Translations under genes and position numbers: made by a program
The notes under the pieces: model-generated
Told to the model about the DNA's origin: nothing
What the model saw: the letters and a program-made list of their open reading frames with translations, nothing else
Database searches by the model: none
Shown here: positions 16,459 through 29,633 of the stretch, one piece after another
How positions within the stretch are numbered: the stretch's first letter is position 1
Layout: the number at the start of each line of letters is the position of its first letter
Assembly (NCBI GenBank): GCA_000827265.1
Contig: KN834806.1
Span: forward strand, 251,770-315,769
DNA length: 64,000 nucleotides
Source of the DNA: Collybiopsis luxurians FD-317 M1
Lineage: Eukaryota > Basidiomycota > Agaricomycetes > Agaricales > Omphalotaceae
Direction: 5' to 3'

Positions 16459-17663
16459 TTAGACAAACCAAGTCAGATCGATGAAAAGCGGCCCAGACAT
16501 GGGGTGTTCCATCTTGACCCTTATTGCATCCGGATCGTGTTTGATTTTCTTCCGGTCCCTCGTGTCTGGATGCCTAGTTCTGAGTTCGTCCAATCGTGCC
16601 TACAAGTACGGATTTCAGGCTGAATGCAAACGAAAGAAGGTATCAAAGGCGACAAACCTGCAATCTCGCTATCTCTTTCCGTGGATCTTCGTCTTCATCA
16701 TCCAATATTTCGATGACTTCTGCAACTTGAGGTTTGAGATCTTCATGGACAGGTGAGCGACGGCGTTTGCCCAGTCCAGACTGGCTAGCTGGAGAGGCAG
16801 CTGAGGGGGGAGGCGGAGGAGCGATTCCGTGTGCACGGAGCACGTCTGGGCATGGTATAATCAGTACAATGGAGATTTATTTAGAAATAGGACTTGTAGA
16901 ACCTAGGGGCCGATAGCGAAAATGGAATTCAAGAAAACATTTCCCGAGGGCTTTTCCTCCAACATTATACGCCGGCTTCGTAGTTGCGGTCTCGAAGAAC
17001 CTGATCAAAACCGTACCCCTAATATCAATAACGTTCATATATCTTCCAATGAATAGCCACGTACCTTGTCTGGTGGTCAATCCCTTTCTTAGCCTTTTCA
17101 TTAAATATTTGCTCGGAAGGAACGGACTGTCCTTTGTAAAGACCTCCATCTCCAGCCTTTGGTAGCTGCCAATATTGAATGCGCAGTTTTATTTGTCCTA
17201 TATCGCGAGGCATGTCGATCATAGAGGTTTCATCATTGTCTGTAATTGGTTGATTCTGAGATATAGTGTTCAGGAAGAGAACATTGGCGCACCGGTCATA
17301 TTCAGAAGCGAAAATTGAAAGAGTTTAACAGAGGTTGGAGATTCGCGAATGCCTTTCTGGTTCATGATTTCATTTTTACGCCGAAGGACCTTGCCTCCAC
17401 AGTAGTGTCCATCTACGTATACTTGACCATCGCTAGGGTGCTTGAAATACGAATCGGTCCAATTCACTTCATACTTCTATCACACAAAAGTTTCAAAGCA
17501 TTCTGAGCCACTGCAAGTCCTAGCTTACCTTGCCCGCTTCAGAGGGAATCCAACAAGTAACAATCGTCAATCCATTTGCATTGCTCGAAGTTTCAACATT
17601 GTACTCGTTCAAGTGCTTGCCTTCGACCACAATGGATGCAGAAAATGATTTGAATGTGGGCAT
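16459..17663 (-). CDS. DUF7918 domain protein, copy 1
   Basis: Six exons (17529-17663, 17293-17476, 17065-17239, 16903-17018, 16658-16845, 16459-16599; 939 nt, 312 residues). It starts MPTFKSFSASIVVEGK, the usual beginning of this agaricomycete family, followed by TIVTCWIPSEAGKKYEVNW, GQVYVDGHYCGG, GQIKLRIQYWQL and FLEFHFRYRPL, then a proline-rich linker (APPPPPSAASP) and an acidic stretch (ILDDEDEDP). The start at 17663 is preferred over an upstream ATG in the same frame (17759) because the family begins there and the second copy does too. The predicted protein looks soluble, a beta-rich domain with a charged tail; function is unknown. GKRRR could be a nuclear signal (inference). Confidence 0.85.
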
Positions 17664-17735
17664 AGCTTCGCGTTGGACGAGAGAGATATAGACTGGCAGT
17701 GGAACCGACGATGAATGAATGAAAGAGCTCGGAGT

Positions 17736-17741
17736 CACGTG
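17736..17741. promoter_or_regulatory. CACGTG palindrome upstream of DUF7918 copy 1
   Basis: GTCACGTGA context, 73 nt upstream of the start at 17663 (minus strand gene). Conserved in the second copy at 20472-20477. Confidence 0.45.
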
Positions 17742-19213
17742 AACCGATCCACGACGCATCGATGGTGGTCGAGTAAGTATGTGAGAAGTTGCTTTTAGTT
17801 GTCATTCAGGGCCTCTTTTGCCGACCAGTATAGGCGGAATAAATCTACAGTGAATCGGTAGCTTCTGTGAAGTAAATTCTTCTATCATCCTTTATGCCTT
17901 TGATTCTGAATCTGACGACGACGATGTCAATTTTCCCTAGCTTTTTGGAGACATTGCTTCTCGTTCATTTTCGGAGATGAGTCAAATAAAGGGTACATGT
18001 CCATAACCTCGGTGTTCACTGGTGAGTTTCATGAGCTTCAAGAATGAAAGAGGTTTCGGACGGATGATTTTTCATCATTCAATATGTCTTGTCGTTGAAC
18101 AATTAAATGAATAAACAAGAATTTATGATATTTACGTTGTCGGAAACTTTGCTGCAGCCTTCAGTCGCTTAAAAACAGTTTAGTGGCGCAGATTCCGAAG
18201 ACGGGGAACAGGCAAACCAGGATAGCTTCAGAATTCGCAGCAGACGGGCGACAACTAAAACCATTTTGCAGCCATTAATACATCAGAGGAATTCATAAAG
18301 ACCATCTGAGCGTGACGATCAAAAAGTGGTATGAAGATGATGGGAGCCATAGACCACCATGAGAAATATTTAGGCCGGAGAAGGCGACAAAAAGTTAGAG
18401 TGAGAGATGTAGAGGAGTCAGAAGTAGATGAGGGGGCTTCGGAAGCATTACTACGGTAAGCACGGAAGAGAGCATAAGGCTCGTAAAATTTTCCCTCATC
18501 CACGGAATAAACAACACGCGCTGATTGAACACCAGCATTGTACGTACTTGATTCACTGCAGGTGCTTGAGTTTATTTTCTCAGTGACTGGCGTAAAGTTG
18601 ACCCTCGCTGATGCTTAAATTTTAGGCCGAATCATGAAGAAGGAAGACGGCAGAACCCTAAGGAATCATGATATTGTGAGAAAACAACTCACTTGCCTGG
18701 GGGTTCTCGGAGGCGGTAACGTTTCCTTCCGGGATTCTGGAAACTTTTGAGTGACATCGCCATCGTCGGAGAGACTTTCTCATCTCGGCTGTTGGTGACT
18801 CGCCATGAGAAAAAGGAGGAACGTCCTTATATTTGGCATGAAGAATGAAAACTTCAAGGGCTGCATTTTCAGAGACTACAAAGAGTACACAAAGGTTTGA
18901 ACCTTCAACTTCGAGATGACAGTCGTTACTTCTGGCATGTGACGTGACTCGTGGCGAATGTAAAGACAACGACGCGTAATCGAATTAAGGCGGATGGATG
19001 GACATCGGATTCAAGGGGTATACAATACAATGAGAACCACTATTTGACCAGAACCTCAAGGTAAACACGGCGGGTACTATACAATAGGAATACACAAGTG
19101 AGTAAAATAAAGATATCGTTCGTTAATTCAAGTCGAAACAATGGTGCTTGCCAGTTCTACGTTAAGAACTATGTTAGCAAAAGTTGATCGGTGTATCTCA
19201 AGTGTTAGACAAA

Positions 19214-20389
19214 TCAAGTCAGATCGACGAAAGGCGAGCCAGACACGGAGAGTTCCATCTTGACCCTTATTGCATCCGGATCGCGTTTGATTTTCTTCCG
19301 GGCCCTCGTCTCTGGATGCTTAGTCCTGAGTTCGTCCAACCGTGCCTATACGGATTTCGGCATGAATGCAAACAATGTAAGGTATCAAAGGACATACCTG
19401 CAACCTTTCTATCTCTTTCTGTGGATCTTCATCTTCATTGTCCGATATTTCGATAACTTCTGCAATTTGAGGTTTGACATCTTCATGGAGAGATGAGCGA
19501 CGACGTTTGCCTGGTCCAGATTGACTAGCTGGAGGAGACGGAGGAGGAGCGATTCCGTGTGCACGGAGTACATCTGGGCATGGCATAATGAGTACAACAG
19601 AAATTCAATTTAGAAATGGGACTTGTAGAACCTAGGGGCCGGTAACGAAAGTGGAATTCAAGAAAATATTTCCCTCGGGCTTTTCCTCCAACATTATAGA
19701 CCGGTTTCGTATCAATTGCGGTCTCGAAGAACCTGATCAAAACCGTACCGCCAATGTCAATAATATTCGCTTCCAATGGATAGCCACATACCTCGTCTGG
19801 TGGTCAATCCCTTTCTTGGCTTTTTCACTAAATACTTGCTCGGAAGGAACGGACTGTCCTTTGCAAAGACCTCCATCTCCAGCTTTTGGTAGCCGCCAAT
19901 ATCGAATGCGCAGCTTTATTTGTCCTATATTGCGAGGCATGTCGATCATAGAGGCTTCATCGTCGTCTGTGATTGGTTGATTTTGAGATATAGCATTCAG
20001 GAAGGGAACATTGGCGCACCTGTCATGTTCAGAGGCGAGAATTGAAAGAGTTTGACAGTGGTTGGAGATGCGCGAATGCCTTTCTTGTTCATGATTTGAT
20101 TTCTACGCTGAAGGACTTTGCCTCCACAGTGGTGTCCATCTACGTATATCTGACCATCGCTCGGGTATTTGAAGCGCAAATCGGTCCAATGTACTTCATA
20201 TTTCTACCAAAATGAGTCTCAGAGCACTCAGAGTCACTGCAGGTCTTAGTTTACCTTGCCCGCTTCAGAGGGAATCCAGCAAGTAACAATCGTCAATCCG
20301 TCTGCATTGCTCGAAGTTTCAACATTATACTCGTCCAAGGGTTCACCGTCGACCACAATGGATGCTAAGAATGATTCGAATGTGGGCAT
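19214..20389 (-). CDS. DUF7918 domain protein, copy 2
   Basis: Same six-exon layout as copy 1: 20255-20389, 20020-20203, 19792-19966, 19632-19732, 19398-19573, 19214-19345 (903 nt, 300 residues). Exons 1, 2 and 3 have exactly the lengths of copy 1 (135, 184, 175). The AG that ends intron 3 in copy 1 is GG here (19751-19752); the next AG lies 18 nt downstream, in frame, so I begin exon 4 at 19732, losing the residues GTVLI plus one. Exon 4 has gained one codon. The protein ends shortly after SPFVDLT by an earlier stop. It may be functional with a six-residue deletion in the core domain, or mis-spliced; transcripts would decide. Confidence 0.75.
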
Positions 20390-20471
20390 AGATTCGCGCG
20401 TAGGCGAGAGAGAGGTCAGACTTTCGAACAGACTGGCTACCGATGATGGCAGGAAAGAAAGAACTCACAGT

Positions 20472-20477
20472 CACGTG
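20472..20477. promoter_or_regulatory. CACGTG palindrome upstream of DUF7918 copy 2
   Basis: GTCACGTGT context, 83 nt upstream of the start at 20389 on the minus strand; counterpart of the site at 17736. Confidence 0.45.
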
Positions 20478-21780
20478 TTCTGTTTCCCACGACGCGTCGG
20501 GGCTCGGTGCGCGGTGCGTGCGCACTCAGACCGATCAGTGTTGTTAATATTTACAGGCGATATGAAAGGTCTCTTTAACATCCTTTACGTCCTTTATTCT
20601 GAGCCTGAAGATCACAATGTCAGTTCTCCCTGGTCTCTTTGGAGACGAGCCCGACGCTATTGCTTCTCGACCATCTTCGGAAACGAGTCAAATAACATGC
20701 TACATGTCAATGATCCTCTGGTGAGTTTCCAGAATAAAATGTAATCCCAGTCCTGCTGTTCGCACCAAGTTTGCACCGACTCGAAGACGGTCCTTATATG
20801 TTAATTTCGGACGGATAATTTTTCGTCCGTCAATATGTCTTGTCACTGACTGGTCGTTGATCAATACAGTGAATTACCAAGATTTATGATACGTACATGG
20901 TCGGACTGGTTATGGGCAATCCTGTCTCTAATTCAGAAGCCAGTGGGCGGGACACTTTAGTACACGCTACAACTTCATAAGATATTCTCTGGGAGCTTTG
21001 TCGCAGGCTTCGGAGTCGCCTAAAAACAGCTTAGTTTTAGTCTCGCAATGGAAAAAATAATCGCGGTTAATCTAGTGCCTAACGAACTAGGACGCTTCAG
21101 AATTCGCAGCGGGGAGGCGACAACTTCAAAACCATTTTACAGTCATTGATACATCAGAAAAATTCATAAAGACCACTCGAACGTAATGATAGAAATTGGT
21201 CTGAAAATGATGGTAGACCATCATGAGCGATATTTGGGCTGGAGATGGCGACGAAGAGTTGGAAGAGATTTAGAAGAGTCAGAAGAAGGAGATGAGGGAG
21301 ATGTATCATTACGATCAGCAACGATGGGAGCTTGAGGCTCTCATGGAATTTCCCTCATCCACGGGATGAACAACACGCACTGATTGAACACCAACGGTGT
21401 GCGTACTTGATTCATTGCAACTGCTTAAGTTTAATTTCTCAGCGACTGGCGTGAGATTGACCCTCGTTGATGCTAAAATTTTTGGTTGAATCACGGAGAA
21501 AAAAAGCGGCAGAACCCTGAGGAATCTTGATACTGTGAAACGGTATCTCACTGTAAAGTCCGGGCATACTTAGTAGGCCGTGGGGGCACAGAGAATTGAT
21601 AACTATTAACGATTTCCTTCCGAGATACTGAAAACTTTCGCATAGACAAATTTAAAGTGCCGTCACCCCGTCACCGTCGTCCCCGGAGAGACTTCTCCAT
21701 CTCGGTTGTCGATGATTCGCCATGAGCAAGAGGAGGGACGTCCTTGTATGTGGCATGAAGAATGAATACTCAAGGCAACT

Positions 21781-24700
21781 GCAAGGACTCTACTTTTAGA
21801 GGTTACACATAGTATCCAATGAATCCCAGCGTCGAATAAGAATCAAAATAATGTGTGAAGCTGGGCCGTCAAACATCCCGTTTTTCGGAACTTTGTATGA
21901 AGGATGGATTGAAGCCAGTCAGCGCATCTCTGACTCTTAACTAGGAACAAGAGCAAGGTTCCGAGTAAGTCATACTGAGCCCTTTCATGAAGATTCAGAA
22001 TCTTATATCGAGGCAGGGCGTTTTTATTTCGTAGCTCGGTTCGATGTTTAGAAAGTTTAAGCAAAACTGGCCTGGGATAATGGGCCTCCATTGTCACTGT
22101 CAATACAAGCGAGCATTAGGTCGAGTAGATACAGAAGTAACGGCGAGAAATATGGGTCTAATTGGTGAGTGCTGGAATATGCTGTCCTTGAGCCTCCACA
22201 TATCGTCCGTACTATGTGAGAGCTAAAAATACCTGGTTCCTATTAAGGAACAAATGGGCGCTCAGGTTAAATCCTTTGCGACAGATCTGGCAGGCTAGGA
22301 TCGTTTTGACGTTTTGGTTGCTCACGCATAGCCATCACAGTGCAGAAATCCAGCATAATGATCTACCGCCGGTATGCAGGATCATTCGCTGCCTGCCTGG
22401 ATCCCAATAGGTGAGGCTCCCACGAGGCCCACAAACCTGAATTCCTTATTTGACAGATCGATTCATTGGTAAAAACGAACAGGAAGTTTTCTTCGCCGTC
22501 CTTGAAGTTTGATTATATGCTTCTCTTTTCTTTCCACGTCGATAACGAATGTTCTCAACGGTAATTCGATGTTCCTCGCCTCCACGGGCAGTTGTATACT
22601 TCCGTGGTTTTGTTCATTATTCTGATCAGTTCTGGGTAGTTCTCGAAGGATTAAGGGACCCTGAAATCAAGTCCCCTGTGCATTATTGAAATTTTACCTA
22701 ATCCGATATAGACATTTTCGAGATTTCTCCTGAAAGTGATGCTGGAGGTGAGGCTATCGTTGGGTAGTACTTGTTTCTCCTCGAATTATGTACTCTGAGT
22801 CTGTATACGAAGTCAACTCTGAACAGGGCACATATGCACATAGTGCGCATTGCAGACGAAGAAACTGAAGATTGCTTTCACGAGGACCTTCTGGCAGTAC
22901 CTTGATGCCAGCGACTCTTCGATTCTAAATTTTCAGTGGAAGATAAAGCATATACCAATGCAATTTTCAAGCGTCTCACCATGTCTCACCCTGCGGGTAG
23001 ACACAAGGTATACGAACCTAAGTGACCTATCAGATTCATATCTTTCCCACGTCCGCGAATGAAGAAGTACCTGACTTCCTACACTTATTTAAAACTTTGC
23101 TTAAATTAACTAGACACCGGACACGGTGGTCACGGAGGCACAGCATATTATTGACCAAGAAAGAACTACCTTTTAAGGTTTGTCTCTTCAGTACATTGGC
23201 GAGTGTGTCCCTATGTTCGATACCCAAAGCGTAAATATCTACTCACAACTTTTGCAAGGATCTTCATGAATCAGTGATAATTAAAGCCGTCTGTGAGATC
23301 GGAAAAATAGTTGCTGGAGAAGGAGAGAAATTCGAGGTCTATACATAACCATCAGTGCCCTTGGGCCTTTGGATTTACGAGGAGACGCAGATGTGACGTT
23401 CTCATTTAAGTTAACAAAAAACTTTCATTCCAAAAAGGCAGAGTGAACGAGTACTAGTATTAGAAGTATAAGACAGTATATCATTATATTGGCCAGGGTG
23501 TAATTTTCGAGCAACTAGTTTACTATACCGCAGATACATACCTGGAGCACTAAGTAGTATAAGAAGGGCGAAGAATTACTATCTTGAGAGGCGCAAGGGG
23601 TATAAGTACCTGCAATATTTTAAGTACCTCTCGGATGAGAAGATGACATCTGGGCAACAAGCGGAATTTATGCAGCTATGGTATGCAGTGAGAGGTTTAT
23701 ACGCCTTGTCTCGGTCGACTTTTAGTGAGCTAAGCACTCTATAATAAACAGACTTTGCCTGTCAAGCTCAAGCGACACTCGGTCTGTTTAGTCGCTTCGA
23801 CACGATTAACAGTTCTCGCAGACCCAGGGCGCGTCTTCCTCACCTTACCGATCGAACGAAAAGGATAAACTTTACAGCACTTCTAGCCACCGGCAAGTAA
23901 ATGCCTTCTGAACTTTCATCTTCGTCTTCACAGCAGTACACTCCCATCGACTACATTGAACCATTGTGTCGACACGGTGGTTCCCAGTTGTCTGGTGGAG
24001 GCTCGAATCTCACTGGTATTATCAACTGTTTCAGCTAAGGCAATCAAATTGTTTGCACTAAGTATTCCAGTGGGTCGGTCTGCGGAGGGAGCAACAGCAA
24101 GCAACAGTAAAGGGTTGTCCACCATTTTTACCGGAAAAATAGCTTCGCTAGTGAAGAGGTGAGTCTTTACTTGACACATAATACCAGACGAGTGCTAAGA
24201 TTGAACTAACTCAGTTGCATATACACAGGGTATAAATAATTGTCTGACTTATCGAGTTCAAGATTCTGCTTGGGCATTTTTCCTTGTTCCATTCTGGCGT
24301 TGATAATCCTTCAGGTTAAAGGGCAAAATCTCTAGGCCTCTGGAATCGAGGTAAGCGGCAATGAGTATATATAGATGGATGGATGGATACATGGCTCCGC
24401 TGAGGCAAGGTCCCAGATGGGAACAGCTGGACCGCTGAGCAGGCCGCAGCCAGCTCGACCAGCTCCAGCGTACACGCTAGAGGGAATGGTAGGCTGAGAC
24501 TCGAGGCAACACATTATTAAGTACACGAGTGAGAAAGAGTTGACCCAAAGAGTACATACAATACATTCAGAGGCCCCCCCTCCGCATAAGGAGCATTCAA
24601 ATCCCCTTCCACTAAAACAACTGCTTCTATCGCTTCATTGAAGAGCCCATATCGTTTCCGAGCGACCCGCGAGCTCCTTCCATCGAACGATGATACTGTG

Positions 24701-27700
24701 AATAAATCAACTTGTCGGGGTAGCCAGGTCCCGATGGAAAATCGATTCTTTCATCAAGTGCAGAGCCGCTGAGTTGGTGAATACAAAACAGAAAGGCGAT
24801 GTGTTGTGGAGTTTTGCTGGGATAAAGTGAGACTCTGTTCCATGCAACCGGTGAAGGTGACGAATGACCGCAGCTGAATCAAATTACTGGATTCTGGAAT
24901 AACGACAAAGCATCCTCTGTCATATAGATAGAAAGATAGGTTGTACAAAGAACAGCTGTGTTCTACTAGCGTCGAGATAAGACGTATGACCGAGAAAGAT
25001 TGAAATGCATAAAATTCAAGATACTGATTGAGTTATTTTCTCGAGAACAGTTATCCGCGTCCCTCGAGAAGCAAAAAGCAGACAGAGTTTGAATGATGGT
25101 GGTAGTCAGCAAAAAATAGTATCATCCAGGATGAAACTTCCACCCAATGGACAGAACTGCGTACTTACTTCCTGGAGGCTCCATGGGCTTGAACCCTAAA
25201 CCCGTACTCACTGAGGGGTCGTGAATCTTTCTTTCGAGGATTTGCAAAGGCAGAAGGTCAGATTCGTACGTGTCAGAAATTCATTCCCTATACTATCGAA
25301 ATGGGTGCACAAAAACGTTCCAAGTATGCCGATACTGATTTTGGTTGAATTCCATGTAGGACTTTTGTAACTATTCCTGGAGGCAACAGGGATCATGTAT
25401 TCGGGCACAGGCTGTCACTAATATAGATCCCCTGATAGCGACCATACGCACATAAGCATCGCGGACCCAACCAAAGTGACCATGGGTCCTGTCGTTATTT
25501 CCGCCGTGATCCCACTATGAAGCAAGTACTAGTGTAGTCGGAGCTTGTACGTCCAAGAGAAATGATAGGGCCCTATACTACCAGGATGAGCATGTCACGG
25601 ACACTTCTCGGTGATTTCCAAAAGACAATAAAGTTTTCGGATTTCGAAGTAAAGCCAACTACTTTCAAGTAGCTATCTTCCTGCGAGTTCGCTGGCTACC
25701 TCCAAGAGAACAGAGTTAAATGCTCTCGGGGGTTGAAAAAGTTGCGATAATCCAAGTCGGATGGTAGGACACATTTGACTAGCGCATACCGCGGACTTTA
25801 ATAGCATGGCAAGTGATCAAAGATACCGACGATTCCGAGGAGCCGTACTCTGGGTTTCATGAACCGAGGATCTGTCAAAACTAGAGTTGCCGTTTTGCAG
25901 CTGCCTATTTTGGAGAAGGGGATTCACGCGCCCGCCGGCCGCGGCTTGATGAGTCAAGCCGCTCAAGCCGACAGCAGTTGAGTGGCTTTGAATCAGCTTG
26001 GAAATGACGCTGGAGTAGAACGATGAGCTCAAAATGTGTCAAAACTAGTACTTTTGAGTTGCTTTTTCGATGCTGAATATGAATAGAGAGGATCTCTGTT
26101 AGATATGGCTTGCAAAGCCGCGGCAACGCCATTTCGGACATCTGCTGAAGTGCTCAAAACATGGCTACAATTGCCGGGAAAACTTCCCCAAGCTGGTTGT
26201 AGGTGAGAGTACGGGAATACATCACACAACGAAGGCATGCCAGGTCTCAGGTAACTGATTTTATTCTTCTGTGAGAGCAAAATAATGGCCTCTCTGTCTC
26301 TGAATCGCGTACTTCATTTTTCAGGATGTTGATTGCGGCAAAGCACGGTTGAATCGGTGCAGAGTTAGTTTTAATCCAAATCGCATATCTTAGTTAAATA
26401 TCTATGCAGGTATCTTCAACTCGATCGAGTTGAGAGTCTTGTGGGGCAGATCAAATAGATTATGGTAGTCTGAATGCTAGATGTGACATGCCACGGCTGG
26501 AACCATTCGAAGTATACTTTTACTATTTTATATGCACATTCTAAGCCAAGTAACCTGCAATTTCCGAAACACTAGCCAACCTCACATGTGACCATCGCGA
26601 TCTGCGAGTGGCGGGTCCGAGGCCGGACAGGGAAGACAGGAAAAAGAAAAAGCCAGACGAGGCTGTCAAGCAGCAGCCAAACTTGATTCGCAGAAATGTG
26701 GCGTGAAGAACATACCAACTTACCTATAGTAAGACAGTGCAAAGGTCATGAATTCAACAATCGAGCATACAGCTCGCAGTGAGAAGCATTCTGTTTCTGC
26801 GCTGCTCAAGTAAAAGAGAAGATGAAATGCACATCGTACCGATAATTGCAGGGGAGGTCATGGAAAAATAAAAAAGATAGGATCAAATTTGTTAATATAT
26901 GAAAAAACTGCCTTCCTTATAGGGAGAAACACGTAAGGCCAAACCACCCGTAAGAATGATTCCTTCAATTTATTTTCGCCTTGTAATGTTTTCACCAAGG
27001 CTTACTACTCAAATGCAAGCACATTTCCTTAATCTAACTGTAAGTATACAGTTATCTGCAGTCAATTTTGAACAACGGCTTATCAAACCAACGAGAAATG
27101 AAAGCTGCTGCCAGCATTATTTAACCTATCAGTAAGCTTTTCGGCACTCAAATTTTTCTTCACAGTAGGATCTGAATGGCAACTCCAAAAGACAAGAGGA
27201 GGAGGTCCGTCGCTCCTTCATTCTCTATGACTCAGAGCAACATCACTTACATGTTGCAGTCTCGGTCTGGAGAATTATGTTCCGTACTGACTGAATCGCG
27301 GAATCACAACACTTTCACTCGATGATATTCCAATCTTAGTCGCACAGCATCTTATACAAAACAAGAATTGTTCTGATGAATAGGTAAATGAGAGCCACTA
27401 TGAGATATGTAGATAGATGAAATTCAATATGATACATTCCACTCGAAAGATGGAAGTTTTTCGCTCCTTGAATGTCACATCAATCATGAAGGATGCAATC
27501 GTGATATTTCTGCGTATATCCATTTGATCATGGTAATACGATTAGAATCGAAGGATTGAGGGTGATTTATCAATGCGCGTGATTATAAGACATCTCAAGT
27601 GAACCCGCTCTTGGATTACAGAATAGACGTCAGTGAGATGTGGACTCTGAAGCTATTTATTCTTTTATGTTTGCCTCTTGATCAATATTTAGATGTTCGA

Positions 27701-28146
27701 AACGTGATATGAACAAGTGTATTAGGAACTTCCGAGATCTGATGACTTGCGCAGTCATAGCGTTCTGAATGCCAGAATACATCCATCCTTCGATAGATTT
27801 CCTACTGTGGTGAGCTTGTAACTACAGATTGAATGACACAATTGATGGAAAATGGCAAAGTGCATTGCTGCAGGGCAAGGTCTTCAATTCTTATTGCCAA
27901 CTCTGTTCTAAGACTTCGAGCGTTTTACAAACTCTCGGATGTTATGCTTGAATCTGTGGTCTATGTCAGAACAAATATCTCTACTATGTATGTGCCGCTG
28001 AAGGGAAATGTGGGTGTATTGAATACTGATGCCATGAATCCATTTTCAAGATTGAAGCTTTATCTTAACAAAGGGAATGCATTAGACTATGCTACCTGAA
28101 CACAACCTCAAACCAAGCCAAAAGTTACGAAAGATCCCTACTCAGC
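21781..28146. other. Long region without a supported gene
   Basis: About 6.4 kb. Short frames occur on both strands (for example minus 21843-22103 and minus 25817-26280) but none shows a family motif, extended splice support or a consistent codon pattern. I see nothing I would annotate; old degraded sequence is likely. Confidence 0.4.
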
Positions 28147-29633
28147 CTAAACCCATGAATCTTTATTCTTCTGGGATAAGTCATCCTCAGCCAGTGCATC
28201 TCCATCTCGATGGACTGTGTGCTCAAGATGGACATGCACTCCAAGACCCGTTTCAGGATTTACCTGCCGTAGCTCAAAATCTCGGGTGTTAATGTCCTCA
28301 CTCATAACAAGTTGATTTGGCTGTGGGTGAGTATTTCGATTTGATGATCCCAGCGGGATAGAAGAACCAAGTTGAGTAGTGACGTTGAACCACCGAGTTT
28401 GAGTGGCACTTCGTAAGATGACATAAGAAAACACAGATCCCTGGACCATCATCGTAAGCCTGTTTAGCGGAGGAGTAAAGCCTTTCAACGTACAATGAGT
28501 GGAGGCATCTATGGCAGGGTTAGCAGTTAGAATCATAGATTACCGGTTTTACCCGAAGCACATACCGAATTGAAAAAAATGAACAATGCAGAACTATCTG
28601 AGAACGCACTTCCAATTAGTACTACAAGGGCCACGACATAAATAGCAGCTGCAGGAAGCTGGTTACATGGAATGCGTAACGCGGACCGAGAACATGGCCG
28701 CACCTGATTCCAAGATAATCGAGAGCGCACTGGGTCCGGCATTCTTCAAAGATACACCTCGTACTGCGGTACGAATGCTCCAAATTTTGAAAGCAATCAT
28801 GACTAAAAGTGTCCAGTTCGGAAATAATGCAGAGTCTAAACATAGATCACTACCCACCAGTACAGAATAGATTGACTGCGAGCGTTGCAAAGAAGAAGTA
28901 TTTTGTTCGGTCAAATGCTGAGGAAACCAATACACTATTCCCAGGCGTGGCTTGATGGAGTGACCAAGTCAACCAAACAGACATTCCTAGGTCATAAAAC
29001 TTAGACAAACATCATGGTTGTCGAGTGGAAGTTGAGACGAACCAAAATCAACCCCAAAGAGGCAAAGCGGAATAATTAGATGCCACCATGTACGACCCCA
29101 GACAACGTAAGTACGGAAAATCTAAAGTTTTAGAAGAATCCATTTCAGAAACGGACAGATATTGATGTTATCCCTGAAACACACCACAACAGCATCCGCG
29201 AGCAAGGTAACCGCAACGTATGATGCAACTTTCGTTATGTTAAAGCTTGTGTCCACAATTGCAAAGTATTTTTCGGCGGCTCCAGCTGCATCGGTCGCGG
29301 TGTACGCTTGGAACAGACGGACCAGGTCAATAATCAAGTGCTAGCCAAGTGATTTGAGTTGTATCTAATTTGTCTAGGGCATTCGCTTCCTTACCAAAGT
29401 TATGAGTAGAAGGGTTGTGCTCATAGTAATCAAGAAGTATGCAACAGTAAAGGAAGACATTTTGCGATATTTCCTCTTGATCACTGCGATACATTGAGGG
29501 AACACAACCAGATAGATCCCTTAAAGCAAAACATGAGTACTGTAATTTCTGACACAGTAACAAGCAACTGACCATATCCAAATGCTTCGAGGATAGTCCC
29601 GATTAATTCACCCGTGGCGACTCCGAGCGCCAT
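28147..29633 (-). CDS. Seven-helix orphan membrane protein, second family
   Basis: Eight exons (29573-29633, 29395-29519, 29185-29340, 29043-29121, 28858-28986, 28704-28802, 28553-28648, 28147-28508; 1107 nt, 368 residues). Motifs in order: MALGVATGELIGTIL, SFTVAYFLITMSTTLLL, LLADAVVIFRTYVVWGRTWW (the D..V..R.Y.VWGR signature of this mushroom family), NSVLVSSAFDRTKYFF, FKIWSIRTAV, SIILESAAIYVVALVVLIG and GSVFSYVILRSATQ, then a hydrophilic tail rich in acidic residues and histidine. The join LLADAVV to IFRTYVVWG uses a GTGTGT donor; the obvious read-through would break the signature. The topology is GPCR-like; ligand and partner are unknown. It belongs to a different family from the genes at 9.8 and 52.8 kb. 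Confidence 0.85.

Larger units (their letters stand above)
16180..18880. repeat. Tandem duplication, unit 1
   Basis: About 2.7 kb unit aligned by eye to the unit that follows. Shared landmarks at both ends and in the middle: CTTCAACTTC..GATG near 16186 and 18905, GGTAAACACAGCGGGTAC near 16320 (with 19060), AACAACACGC..CTGATTGAACACCA near 18508 (with 21368), and the GACTCGCCATGAG stretch near 18797 (with 21715). It contains one complete DUF7918 gene. Boundaries are approximate. Confidence 0.8.
18895..21780. repeat. Tandem duplication, unit 2
   Basis: Second unit, about 2.9 kb, slightly longer through small insertions (for example near 20930-21080). Carries the second DUF7918 gene in the same orientation. 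Flanking non-coding sequence is duplicated along with the gene, so this is a segmental tandem event rather than retroposition; introns are kept at the same positions. Confidence 0.8.

Noticed and set aside
18255..18503. 82-codon minus-strand frame in the duplicated flank
   Set aside because: The corresponding region of the second unit (21120-21350) does not keep the frame on either strand, so it is unlikely to be coding.
24370..24390. GGAT tandem repeat (GATGGATGGATGGATA)
   Set aside because: Only about four repeats; an ordinary microsatellite.
28660..28705. Alternative 28-nt intron giving GAAMFS-LPAAAIY in the 28-kb membrane gene
   Set aside because: Too short; the 55-nt intron from the upstream GTGCGG donor gives LESAAIYVV, which matches the family and keeps phase.
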